From NCBI GenBank assembly GCA_037178975.1, contig JASJZH010000005.1, positions 9,262,501 through 9,326,500 on the forward strand: a stretch of 64,000 bases of DNA, written 5' to 3'. Source of the DNA: Oscheius tipulae (lineage: Eukaryota; Nematoda; Chromadorea; Rhabditida; Rhabditidae). The notes beneath the pieces were generated by a model that saw only the letters and a list, made by a program, of their open reading frames with translations, was not told the DNA's origin and ran no database searches. This document shows, piece by piece, positions 13,603-24,365 of this stretch (the first letter of the stretch is position 1; each line of letters starts with the position of its first letter). Both the position numbers and the translations under genes were made by a program.

Positions 13603-14836
13603 GAAGAGCGAAAATTGACATGGCGGAAGAGAGAGAGAGAGCCAGATGGCAGGACTGATTGAAATGGAAGACTGTTATTTTAGGGGGGGGTTAGGAGTAA
13701 CAATCTTTGCGGAATCGATGACCCTCGAAACGGCTGCATAATCAGCCAGGCGTGAAAATGGGGGCTATTCGGATGTCATAGAAGGGAGAGGACGTAGCAC
13801 AGCGACTCTTTAATCAAATCCGCCAAAGAGTTATTGTGGCAATGAGGCAGAGAGACAAAGAGACGTAGGGGCGCTAAGACGGAGATACAGAGAGACAGAG
13901 AGAAGGTTTGACAGAGAGAGAGAATACTTCTAGAAACCATTAACGGTCAAGAGACGACAAAAGTCATACAACGGAGCCATCTCCTCTGGCGCTTTCCGGG
14001 TCCGACTACCAGAATTTATCTCTTGACTATTACTATCTCCTTGACTATTTGACTACCTTTTGACCGTACCAACCTTCTACTCGTCTTCGGACGGCTCCTA
14101 TCTATGACTATTGACTCTTGTACGGCTAGAAAAATGCGATTTTCAGAATCATTTCAGAGAAAATGTTGGTTCGGTCTCTAATTTAGAGCTGACTGAAAGT
14201 ATAACTATCCGCAATTGTATTTTTTATTCGATCAGCCTCAACTTCATTGGCATTCTTCCGGAAATTTCACGTTTCTGGCCGGTCTTGAGAGTCTGACCAT
14301 TGCAATAGGAAATTTAATTTAAACGGTACATTAAAAGTAATTTTCGGGAAGGCCAGGTATGAAGTACGACGAAAAGAAATATAGTCAAAGTATCGGGTGA
14401 ATCTTTACGACGTGGAGTCACGCCAGTGCGTAGTCCGAAGAGTTGACTATGTAACCCCGAGTAGGAACTTTCTTCGATACCATTCAAAACAGGGAAAAAA
14501 ATGGAAGTAGTGTTTCAAAAGACAAATGCTAGGGCCAAACTGAAACCTACCAAGACAAAATTTCGAGTAAGACCGTCGGGCGGAGTCGCACTCGGGTCGC
14601 TCGGGCCGAAAGCGCGAGCCCAAAATACAACAATAAATCAATTTTTTAATGCTTCAGACACACACACATGGACGGCTTCGCGCTTAAAATAGTAGATGAA
14701 AACAAAGTAAAATGCTGAGCGAGTACACGGTTGTAATAGAATGAAGCTACTGTGATGGGCGTCCGCTTGAAAACATCACGTACTCTCTCTCCCTCTCTCT
14801 CACCAATACCTCTTCGAAACTCTCTCCCCTTCACAA
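13603..14836. other. intergenic stretch, no supported gene
   Basis: It contains a GAGAGACAGAGAG tract near 13840-13925 and an eight-G run near 13682. Open frames are short and have no family signature or exon chain. Confidence 0.6.
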
Positions 14837-15253
14837 ATGTCTTCTCAAGACATGGACATTTCCGAAACCCCTACCCCGGACACCTCTGAACCAGCCAGCA
14901 TGTGAGTCAAGTGTTAAATTACTGAACAGAGTTCAGTTCGACAGTAGACAAGCCATTCACCCTGAAGAAATGGAACGCTGTGGCTGTCTGGATGTGGGAC
15001 GTGGACTGTGATGCCTGTGCCATCTGTCGTGTTCAACTTATGGGTTGGTTTCTGTTATTCCATATCAACTTTTCTCTCAATTTTTCCAGAAGAATGTCTC
15101 CGCTGTCAGGCCGAGTCGGCCAAGGAATGCGTCGTGGTCTGGGGAGAATGCAATCATGCCTTTCACAACTGTTGCATGGCCCAGTGGACAAAGCAGAGCA
15201 ACAGATGTCCTCTCTGTCAGCAGGAATGGAACGTCCAGAGGACTGGGAAATAA
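14837..15253 (+). CDS. rbx-2: RING-box protein 2 (RBX2/RNF7/SAG)
   Basis: This RING-H2 subunit of cullin-RING E3 ligases recruits the E2 enzyme; RBX2 typically pairs with CUL5. The exons are 14837-14901, 14937-15043 and 15090-15253, giving 111 residues. After a short acidic N-terminus, [20 protein letters not shown] leads into the RING: CAICRV, CLRC, a [16 protein letters not shown] core, and CPLCQQEW. The end is [20 protein letters not shown] and [13 protein letters not shown] match the RBX2 branch rather than RBX1. All zinc ligands visible in the family are present. Introns are 35 and 46 nt. Confidence 0.97.
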
Positions 15254-15798
15254 GCTTTTGTACTTATTTGATCTGCACGGGTGATCGTAGGATAAACTTT
15301 TACGATTTTTGCTCATTATTTTCATTGAGGAATGTCCTTGTATATTTTCCAATTATTTTTTATCGAACAGAGGTGTGAAATAGTCCCTTAGAACTAAGGA
15401 AGTCGAAAATCCACAAGTTCAGAGATTTTTGGTTTTCGCACCAGTTCCACATTCAAATTTTGTAGCGCGCGTCCTTGAAATTCGACATTTGTAAGTTCCT
15501 TCAATTGGTTTTCGTCTGTTATTTTCCATCTGTATTCATGTTTTAACCACTTTTACCGAACTGAGCATGCTGAAGAACTCTTTGAAACACAAAATGTTTC
15601 GAAAATTGATAAAATTAAGCTGTATGATCCGTGTAAAAGGAAATAGGCGAAGGCAATATGTTGCTGTCAATTTTCTGCTCATCCGGCAAACTGACACGCC
15701 TTTTTCACGCTCAGTACGATATAGGCTACTAGGAAATATAAATCCTCTTTTTCATCCTTCTTTGCGTCAAATTGTGTACAAACCCTCTGTTTTCTAGT
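15254..15798. other. spacer between RBX2 and STEEP1 genes, nothing recognised
   Basis: It is AT-rich without a coding chain. A TTTTCTAG word ends one base before the STEEP1 ATG and is a probable trans-splice acceptor. Confidence 0.55.
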
Positions 15799-16811
15799 AT
15801 GGCCAAGGTTCTTATTGATGACGGAGCCCAGGAGGTTGCTCACGTTGAAAACGAGCAAGGAGTCGATGTTCCCATCGTCGATGTCGAGGAAAGTGAGGAG
15901 ATTTTCGTGAAACCACTTTACACCTACTATTGTCACTGCGGACAGGTATTTTTCATTATTCTTAGCTCAAAACTCATTAAGATGGCCATGATTAGTGATA
16001 CCCTGCTGGATAGAATGCCACTGAGACCACGAGATCGGGCCCGAGTCATTGATCCGGCCCGGACGACCGCCAAAACCTTTGCAGCTGCCGGGGACACTGT
16101 CTACGTCAAAAGGTTGGTCATTTTTCTTGACAAGATCAGCTAGTTCGTGTAGACTAGTTCACTTCCCACCTTGGGGGCCTTTTTCTTGACACATTAGATT
16201 TATGACAATGCTTACAAAAAAAATTTCCGTTACCGTATATCCAAACCTGCAATCGGCAAACGAGCACACAGACGGACACGGATGCGCTTGTTAAGTAACA
16301 GAGAGATGCTTCCAGAAAAGAAGGCCTGGAGCAGCAGTATCGCAAAAACTGCAAGAATTGCACAGTGCCGCTCTTCTATCAGCATCCCTTTAACCTCGGC
16401 ATCTGGTTCATTTTCAACGATGCTGTCCTGTCCTCCCAGGAAGTCGGCGGCTTCAGCGGCAACAACGAGGAGCCCAAGGTCAAAAAGGTTTGAACTTGCA
16501 TGATTTTCTAATGCGATATCCACAAAATTAGGTCATCATGAAGCGCAACATCGTGAACCAGGGAAAGACGGGTTCCGTCACCGTCTCCACAATTCAGGAT
16601 GAGGACGAGGAAGAAGTCGAGGCGGTAATTCAAATGGGTCTCGTGCCAAAAAGGCTTGAATTTTCAGAAAGAGTCAGCTGAAGCATATTCGATGAACGCG
16701 AAGGTCGTCGCCGAAGCCCTGAGACGCAAGGGAATGGCCAAGGATCGGATGCTGGGGCGGAGTAATGAGGTCCAGGAGCCGTTGAAGAAGAAGAAAGGAA
16801 CTCTACTGTAA
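15799..16811 (+). CDS. STEEP1: STEEP1-like protein (formerly UPF0428/CXorf56)
   Basis: In mammals STEEP1 helps STING leave the endoplasmic reticulum; family members also appear in spliceosome lists. The exons are 15799-15945, 15982-16112, 16316-16487, 16532-16624 and 16668-16811, giving 228 residues. Landmarks are PLYTYYCHCGQ at about residues 39-49, RMPLRPRDRARVID at about 59-72, a YRKNCKNCTVPLFYQ zinc-type pair, GSVTVSTIQDEDEEEVEA, and a basic tail AKVVAEALRRKGMAKDRM. Exon 2 again needs an AAG acceptor (15979-15981), since the earlier TAG would run into a stop. The ATG directly follows a CTAG acceptor-like site. Confidence 0.93.
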
Positions 16812-17230
16812 GCTGTATTACATAAATATTTGATCTCTGATTGAAAGTACTTTATTTGACCTGTGTCTGAGCGGAAATCGTGTTCTTTCCGGACGGCAGC
16901 TTGACCAGATCGGTGCTCTTCTGCTCCTCGGCTCTCATCTAAAGCTCTCCTAGAGAAAAATCCACCGAAATAGAGTATATTTCGGGCCCTGTTCATTTTC
17001 TTCCCCTTTTTTTCCACATGTTTATTGAACTGAACGTCCAAAAGAACCTCCAAACCGCTGAACCCCGTAAACCCCCAGAAATTCTTCTCATCGCTCCGCA
17101 AATTTTGTTTGTAGTCTCATAGATGCAAAAACTAGCGACTTTTACCAGATTTGCCAAGCCGGAATGACTACAGATGAGAGAAATTACCACCTTTCTAAGA
17201 ATACAATTTTTGTATGAACAGGATCTTCTG
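16812..17230. other. spacer, no supported gene
   Basis: This lies between the convergent STEEP1 gene and PPP pseudogene. There are only short open frames. Confidence 0.5.
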
Positions 17231-17892
17231 TCAAGAAAAGCGACGGAAGGTCAATTTCCTGTCGTCAATATCCAGAGCGAGGGCGTCATTGCTGTACTGA
17301 TCAAGGTAGCAGAGCGCGGAAGAGATGGTGACGACGGCCGAAGGCTGGTGCAGTGCTCCCATAGGGACGAGCTGTCGCCCACGGATTAGCAGTGAAATGT
17401 TCTCGCGGCGGCAGAAGTTACGCAGTTGGTCCGTGGAGACTGTCGGCATGCCGATGGTTCTCTGCCACTGTCTCTCGTCGGCATTCACACAGGTCCAGAG
17501 ACATTCGGATATGGCTGCTGCCTCTAGGACACCCCTCGACTCGTCCTTGTCCAGCGCGTAGAGCAGCTCCAGGCTGTATTCGAGCAGCACAGGGCCAGGA
17601 GCCGCGGCCATGCAGACGACGTTGTTGCCCAGTAGAGCTACCAGCGACATCTCGATCAAGATCTCTTCCAGCAGATCCTGGACATCTTCCAACTCGTCCA
17701 CAGTACCCGTAACGAATCGCACGTTCATTCATGTCTCCAGGCCGAGTATCTGAAGTTTTTTGGTTGTATAGTGTCTGTATTCCATTCAGCTTGTTTGGGT
17801 TCATACTCGACCCGAAACGGGCATGTCAAATTATCGCGGTTGGAAGCAGAGATTTGCGATACGGGAATACGCGGGAGACTCCATATTGTCTT

Positions 17893-17950
17893 GGGCGCAC
17901 CAACTCGTATAGCATAAAATCAGCGTATCGACGCTCGACTACGGTAGACG
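17893..17950. repeat. family A element, partial copy
   Basis: GGGCGCACCAACTCGTATAG is followed by GCGTATCGACG and GACTACGGTAG, in the same order as in the 1.4-2.1 kb cluster. The right end is missing. It lies inside the PPP pseudogene. Confidence 0.65.
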
Positions 17951-17999
17951 TCGCTGAGCAGCCAAAAAAGACCGGAGCAGGCTCAAGGGCAGTAAGGGA

Positions 18000-18360
18000 G
18001 CTACATAGGCAGATTCCAAGAGACTGTCGATTGACAGACTAGTAAAACAGGTGGAAAATAGATCGACAGTGATAGATAAAGAGAGTCGAGAGTTAGACTG
18101 ACAGAACACAAAGAAATAGAATAAGACAAGGTTGAAATGGGTGACATATTTACATTGGAACTCGTCAGGCTGAAAGGGACATTGACAGACATGGGACATC
18201 GTGATAGGAACCCAATAAGAGATTGATTGTGGGAGACTATGACGGAGACAGTGACAGAGACAGAGGCATTGCCATACACAGAGACAGAAACTATGGTGGT
18301 GGCAGTGACAGTGAGTGAGACTGGCGGAGACAGAGATAGTGACGAAGTTTGAGACAGATA
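18000..18360. repeat. degenerate GACAG/TGACAG tract
   Basis: GACAG words recur about every 10-25 bp through the region between the two halves of the PPP pseudogene. Confidence 0.65.
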
Positions 18361-18895
18361 CAGGCTGACTGCTACAGTACTTTAACAAGACTGATAAACG
18401 GTGCTAGGACATGAACAGTACCCAAAGGACAGGTTGGTAAGCCCACAATTAGAGCGGCATCAGCCGATCTAATAACAATTTTGATTGTTTTTCCGAATCG
18501 CGCTCGCCAAAGTTATTTTAGTAAGCAGGCCCATAATAGAAACTCACGTCGAGTGCACTCTTGTCCTCGTGGGCTCCCCGGAGCAGAAAGACGTTCTACG
18601 GAAAGCGACACTTGAGCGTGAGGACGAAGGCGAGCGAGGCAAACCCGTAGCCGAAGTAGTTGCCGAGGAAAATGAGCTTGCGATCCTGGAGCGTAGGCAT
18701 TATGGACAGAATAGCGGCCAGAGAGTCGCCCTGGACTTCCAGAGGACCGATGATCGTGTAGGGTCCCTCCTCAATAGGCTGCACCAGCGACTGTCCGTCC
18801 AGATGTTCCAGGGCGAGCTCCAGAAGACGCGTGAAAATCTTAATCTTCCATTGGGGGGCAGACGGCCGTCTACGGGTTTCGCCATTCCGCGTCAT

Positions 18896-19653
18896 AGCTC
18901 GTCATGAAGTGCCAGGAATTCTTGCTCAGACGGTCGAGATCCAGCTCCTTCGACATTCCCTCACAGATCATGGCCGCAGGCTGGAAGTTTACTTAGTGTG
19001 GCGGGTCTCTCCATATCTCTCTGTCTCCGTCACCCACTGTATCTATCTCTCTGCCACTATCACGGTCTCTGTCTCCCTGTGTCTATTTCTTTTGTCTCAA
19101 CCAAAGGATTCTGCCCACTAAAGATTCAAACCCGACTCATTTGTATGCGTAACCGGAGCTCTTACCGACTGCGCCATATGGGATAGCTCGCGCACTGATT
19201 CCTCGGTCTACTAGACTTCGAGTCAGAGTGAAAGGGAAAGTTCAGAAAGTTTCGCCTACCTGTTTCACCGCGCTAGTAGAAGCAACAAGTCGTGTCTTCG
19301 AAGAACTGTCGACTAATTATGTTTCGGCAATTAAGAACTTTTTGAATAAGAAATTCCAATTGTTCTCAGATGATACTTCTGCTGTTTGCTCCCGAAAAGC
19401 TTGTTTTCTTTGGATTAGTGGGCTATAGTCATCGAACCCGGTTTTCCACTATACTGCGTCATTATTTCATCCCGCCTCTCTCTCTCTATAAACGAGATTA
19501 TTTGTCTTCCAAACTCTCATATCCTCTCCCCACGTGTCCTCCGTCCTCCTCCGCCCATTTTCATTTACGCTCACCTAACCACTCCTCGCCCACCCCGTTG
19601 CTCTTTTCACCTGTCCTACCTCATTCATAAAAGTGCCCGATTCTAGTAATACA
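18896..19653. other. spacer upstream of the peptide-precursor gene
   Basis: It contains CTGTCTC-rich sequence at about 19000-19090 and a tRNA-like repeat at 19123-19186. The sequence from about 19470 is pyrimidine-rich with TCTATAAA at 19485-19495, a possible TATA-like core. No exon chain is seen. Confidence 0.45.
19123..19186 (-). repeat. tRNA-derived SINE-like element (family C), copy 1
   Basis: On the minus strand ATGGCGCAGTCGGTAAGAGC (A-box part) is followed by CTCCGGTTACG and GTCGGGTTTGAAT (B box). The stems do not close, so it is not a functional tRNA. Confidence 0.6.
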
Positions 19654-20405
19654 ATGTCTCGTCTCTTTCTTCTCGTCTTCCTGCTCCAGCTCGCTACCGT
19701 CTTCGCAGCACCGGCGCACTCCATGACCAGGATACAGGTGAGTGAAAAGAGTCAGTTGACTCACGGGGTACGGTAGACTGGGGCGTCTCGTCTTCCTTTT
19801 GGAACCATCGGAATGACTCTAACACGTAGGCTGAGTCTCTCTCTCTCTCTCTCTCATACATGACTGTCAAACCTTTTCGATTCATAGCACTATTAGGAAT
19901 AGAACTCAGTTTGGGTAAGGATGCTATTGCACAAAGTGCGGCCTTAAAATTATAAGCAGTCTTAACAGGACCTGCCAAGAAAACAAAACGCGTTACGGTA
20001 GTGTCCTCTTCTCATAGGTTACTGTAGAACGGCATAGATCAGCTAACCATGGCCAGGTGGAAAGTTCAGGAAGTTTGCAGGGGTCTGGCAGCAGCATTCA
20101 GAATCTTATTTTGAGAACTATCCATTTGTTCATGAATCATGCCAAAAAGTTACGACACCATTGCGTAGTTTGTGTGTGTGTCTCTCCCACTCTCAGATTA
20201 CCATATTCCCCAATTCCTGCTACCCAATCCTAGTATTTGTCTCCGCGAATAGAAACCCCGTTTTAGCCCTTCCAAACATAGCGACTACGCATGATCCCAC
20301 TTCTTTCAGGAAGTCTTCAGATCGCTCATTCCCGTGGACCAGGACCTCCGCGGCAAGAAATACTTTCTCGAGCCCTTGTGGACAGGTGGCGACGGAGACT
20401 GGTAG
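19654..20405 (+). CDS. small secreted protein, candidate peptide precursor
   Basis: There are two exons, 19654-19737 and 20310-20405 (phase 0), giving 59 residues. Residues 1-18 (MSRLFLLVFLLQLATVFA) form a clear signal peptide with an AxA-like cleavage site before APAHS. The mature part is short. It contains GKK (about residues 44-46), the usual amidation/dibasic processing signal, giving a possible amidated …DQDLR peptide. The tail is YFLEPLWTGGDGDW. A CTAG acceptor-like site lies just before the ATG. I know no family for it. It could equally be a small secreted protein with no processing. Confidence 0.65.
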
Positions 20406-20663
20406 ACACCCTCCAGTGACCATGAGAATAAATTATTTGCGTTGTTCCTATACTTAGGGCAAGTGTACACTTCGTTTCACATGATTGTGTTCAGAGTTAG
20501 CGACTCGCAAAATGGGCTTCCTGCTTCTAAATCGATGAATAATTTAAAAATCAGGGTGGGGCGGGGGAACCGGGGGTAATCCGAGTCGAAGTCTCGAGTG
20601 GGCCCGCTTTGTAGTACTAGAAATCGGCCTCTTCAAAGACACCCCCCGCTGTATAATTTCGAG

Positions 20664-20788
20664 ATGACGTGGTTTTATACTGAATTAATAAACCGCAAAC
20701 GAGGTGTGCAAAACGACCAACTGATGCATATGAAACAGTGTGAAGAGGCCAACCTACGCTTCTATGACAACAGAGGGAATGTTTTCAG
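20664..20788 (+). CDS. possible first exon of an unrecognised gene
   Basis: An ATG opens a 125-nt coding-looking segment (MTWFYTELINRKRG … CEEANLRFYDNRGNVF) that ends at CAG|GTATGG in phase 2. Downstream segments near 21075-21125 and 21170-21240 also look coding, but I could not join them in frame. Function unknown. This may be a fragment. Confidence 0.3.
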
Positions 20789-21250
20789 GTATGGCTGGAG
20801 GGAATTAAAGCAAACAGGGATGACTCTGTCTCTCCGTCTCACTATTTATCTGCCTCTCTGTCACTGTAACTGTTCTGTTTTCTATCCCAAATCAAACTGA
20901 CAAGAGATTGGAGGGGAGGAGGAGCTAGGGATTTGTGGTTAGAGAATCTGGAGATCTTTGGTAAAGGTAAGAAAGTAGGATAATACGATTGCAGCTTGAC
21001 AGGAAAGGCCTCGTGTACAGATAGGCAGATGAATTTTGCTACCCTTGAAGTAGTTTCAGACTTTACAAGAATCTGATTTCTTTGTCTGAAGCAGACTGAC
21101 TGGGTCAGGAAGACAATGAGGACAAGTGAGTACAGGGTGACTTTGAGAGGCTGTGAGAAGTTTACAGGAACTGCAGGAGCCGAATATGAGAGACATGACT
21201 TTCATGAACATGGAAGGGACTGGGGATGACGAGCACTTCCGCCGTTTTTA

Positions 21251-21302
21251 GGTTCTGCAAAGATGAAGAGCAAGCTGGAATCTATTACTTTGCAGAATAT
21301 AC
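21251..21302. repeat. family B hairpin, copy 2
   Basis: GGTTCTGCAAAGATGAAG runs to ATTACTTTGCAGAATAT, an imperfect inverted repeat of the family core. Confidence 0.6.
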
Positions 21303-21821
21303 CAAAGCTGAAAAATGGGATCTTCGAGGTAAAAATTGAGATTGAAAAATCTGACCATTTTCATCTTCAAACTAATATGACCTTTTCGTGCCTCCCTCGT
21401 AAAATTCAATTTTAAGGGTTTTGACCATTATTGATCGGCCGTTATTAGTTTTGCTGACAAAAATAGGCGAAAATGCTTTTCGTAGTGCAATGAACGTTTG
21501 CCACGTACTTTAGAAATGTTAGTTTACAAGCCAGGCGGTAGCCGCCTGACCCGGGAACACTACCGCCGCCGCCTGTTCTATCTTGGAACTCTACTTCCAG
21601 GGGACACGCCGCTACCGGTTGCAAGACTCGTGTTGAGCCACCCGGGCGATCCAACGGGAACGATCCAAATGAGCAATCAGCTTGTAGGATAGAAACTTTA
21701 CTTAAAAATCTCATGATGAAAGAAAACAGAACAGGGAGAGACTCTCCGAACTAAAAACCTAGCACATCGCACGATATGGTGGAAACAGACAGAAATATAT
21801 GAGTATCTTTAGGAGATCCAT

Positions 21822-24090
21822 TCAATGACACGCGTCCGTGGCGAACGAGTCGGCCGTCTCGCCTAGGGGATTTCGGAACTTGAGCACGGCGAACAGCCAA
21901 TGACCGAATCCGGCTCCCAGGATGACCGCTGCTGCTAAAAATTTAGAATTTTTAAGGAAGAGAGTTCAAAAGGACTATTCGATTGCGGGTATGGCGCGCT
22001 TTTAGTAGCAGCGTGGTTCCGCCACGATTTTCCTGGAATATCAGTATAATGCATTATTCAGCTCTATACACTCATTTACTCGGTTTCGAAGTGTACTCAA
22101 TACACATGCCTTCGTTCACCCTAGAACAGTCTACTTTCGCAGGAAAAATATTGAGAAATATGAAGGAAATAATCGCACAAAGCAAAATCAGCGTTTCGTC
22201 TATTTTCTCTATGTCACAAAAAATTTCCCTGGCAGAGAAGACTATTCCAAGGCAGAATTTGGCCCTGAATCGGTTTAGAAACCGTGAAAATAAATATAAA
22301 GCATAAAAAATGCAAAATTAACAATTTGAGTGAAGTTTGTGGCGGGACCCGGTTTCTCCAAAAAAGCGCGCTGTTTATCCGCAACCGAACTGTCCGTTTA
22401 AAAACTGACTCAGGTAATTGTTGTAGGTCATGACAATAAGCATGAGCCAGTAGGCGAGGACCAGTTGAAGAATGTAGAGTGCTGCCTGGGAGAGTCGGGC
22501 CACAGAGAATGGGGAGGTAGAGTTGTAGGGGCTGAAAAATGTGAAATGGTGTAGTCTGTCAGTATTCTATCTATCTCGGTCTGTCTTCGTCAATTTGCGT
22601 CGCGCTTCTACCCCGTTTTCTTCTCCGGCGTCTTATAATGTCATCATCAAATCTTGATATCCACCTGTCCAGGTTTGCCAGCCCGTTTTTTTTTAGTTTT
22701 CATCTACTCCAGTGCAGTTTCTCTGTCAACTTTTTTTTTGTCCCACCAGTTCATGGCTGTCAATTTGACAGCTTTCTTGCAACTTCTACTTTGTTTCCGT
22801 TTCAGACAAATCTATTCTTTATCCTTTCCTGTCAACCTGCTTATTCAGTTCAAATTATGTTACGCTCATAGACCATCTGAGTCATGGCGACCTGTTTAAC
22901 ACTTAGCTTGTTCCATGCTATAGAGACCCTGACATTGCGGGTGTTCACGGAAACGCGTTTTTAAATTTTCTAAGTGTGTTTAATCGATTCGCCTGTCAAT
23001 TCTCCCAACTGACGTCCTTTCTTCATTTGACTTTCAAAATCGTAAAGAACGAACCTGTTTCTCTTGAGATTCGTACGAACAATGACGGGAGGCGTGGTCG
23101 TCGGATTGTAGATGTCCTCTGTGGAGCTGGCCTTCTGGCAGTTTTGCAGTGGGAGTACCTGCCAAAGCTGTATTTAGAGAGTGAAGATAGGCTCCAACTT
23201 TCATGTAGTCAAACATTTCTGCTCCACTAGTCAAATTTGGAAAGAACTGACCTCCTTGGCATCCTGTCTTGGGCATTTTTGGGCGGCAGCCTGGGACATC
23301 TGCAGGTAGACGCGGAACCACTTAATGCCCTCGTAGGCGGCTCCCATGATAAAGATTAGAATGCAGGAGAACAACATTCCTGTGAGTCGATTTTGGTATA
23401 CTTTTTTTAACAAGAAATCGAACCATGCCAGCTGTTTATACGCCAGCAGTCGAACAGAATGACCTCATCGAATCCACCATGGAACCACATCTTCATCGCG
23501 TGACCAGCATGGTCGCTGTGATCATGTCCTGCGTGTCCACTCGAGGCGGGAGCGTCTGCAATTTCAGAATTAGCACGTAAACCAACGTTTAACTATAAGC
23601 CATATACGCCATATAAGAGAAAGACATTTTCTCAAATTATGTTCTCTGAAGAAAGTGGGATTTTGCGAGGCAAATAACCAACGCGGACACATGAACGAGG
23701 TGAGTGCTGAAATAGCGAACTTGGAGAGCAACCAGACCAACAGGAGGACCAAAACCCATATGGAACGACTGTTACCTAGGCTAAATGGGACAGAATTAGA
23801 TGCGTGTGGGTAGAGAAGACCAAGCCGAATGGAACCAGCATAGAAAGCGACAGGTGAACACGTTGAAATCGTAAATAAGTTCAAATTTACTCAAGGTTCA
23901 GTTTAAAACTTGATGTATTGCTATACGCAATTTCAAGTCAAACGACCAAGAAAAAAAACTTACTGTGCGCCGAATGATCATGAACATGCTCATGATGATT
24001 GTGTTGCTGCTCTGCAGCTGCCTGGACCGTCGTCAGGTTTATCGAGTCCAGGAAGGCGTCGATACCAGCCAAACGATCATCTCCAGCCAT
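21822..24090 (-). CDS. CTR-family high-affinity copper transporter
   Basis: This trimeric Cu(I) channel acts at the plasma membrane or endomembranes. The six exons are 23964-24090, 23424-23555, 23252-23379, 23055-23134, 22410-22531 and 21822-21934, in frame, giving 233 residues. The N-terminus is His-rich (HNHHEHVHDH, HAGHDHSDHAGH). It is followed by MKMWFHGGFDEVILFDCW, the entry to TM1 (MLFSCILIFIMGAAYEG). TM2 is ALYILQLVLAYWLMLIVMTYN, carrying the MxxxM copper motif. TM3 carries the GxxxG motif (GAGFG). The tail ends DACH. A loop exon (KASSTEDIYNPTTTPP) links TM1 and TM2. CANT1 lies 275 bp upstream on the same strand, and a TTTTAG acceptor lies just before the ATG. Confidence 0.95.
22555..22870. 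repeat. degenerate CTGTC-rich tract in CTR intron
   Basis: CTGTC/CTGTCA words recur through the intron between exons 4 and 5 of the CTR gene, without a fixed period. Confidence 0.5.
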
Positions 24091-24365
24091 TTTTTTTTTT
24101 ACCTAAAACTTTTTTATTTGTAAAACGGTCAGGGGAAAAGAGTCGAAAGATACAAGGGGGGCATATACTAGTAGGGAAATAAAAAAAAAAGACGGAATCC
24201 CGGAATGAAATATCACAGATTTAGTAAGGCAAAAAGGTGCGTATTACAAGAGAAAGGAACCCGGCAAAAGAACCCAGTTAGGAAATGAATAAAATGAGAT
24301 TTTGAAGCAAAAAAAAAAAACACGCGGATGAGGTAGATGTCAACTGCAGCTGCTGAGCCTTCTCT

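Larger units (their letters stand above)
17231..18895 (-). pseudogene. decayed PPP-family (PP1-like) phosphatase
   Basis: The order of PP1/PP2A landmarks is kept but metal-binding motifs are lost. GDxHG reads GPLEVQGD, GDYVDRG reads GNYFGYG, RGNHE reads RGAHE, CHGGLSP reads CMAAAPGP, LWSDP reads LWTCV, and RAHQ reads RGRQ. An in-frame TAG at 18596-18598 stands where family members have Glu (KCRFP, stop, NVFLLRG). A second lesion near 17690 shifts the frame (YGYC in one frame, DELEDVQDLLEE in the next). Parts are 18596-18895, about 18545-18595, and 17231-17750. A half copy of repeat family A and GACAG sequence sit in the gap. It was probably a nematode-specific PPP gene that lost its metal sites before or during decay. 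Confidence 0.72.
20406..21821. other. spacer with one possible coding exon and repeats
   Basis: It holds a possible exon at 20664-20788 and a family B hairpin at 21251-21302. The rest shows no coding chain that I could close. Confidence 0.45.
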
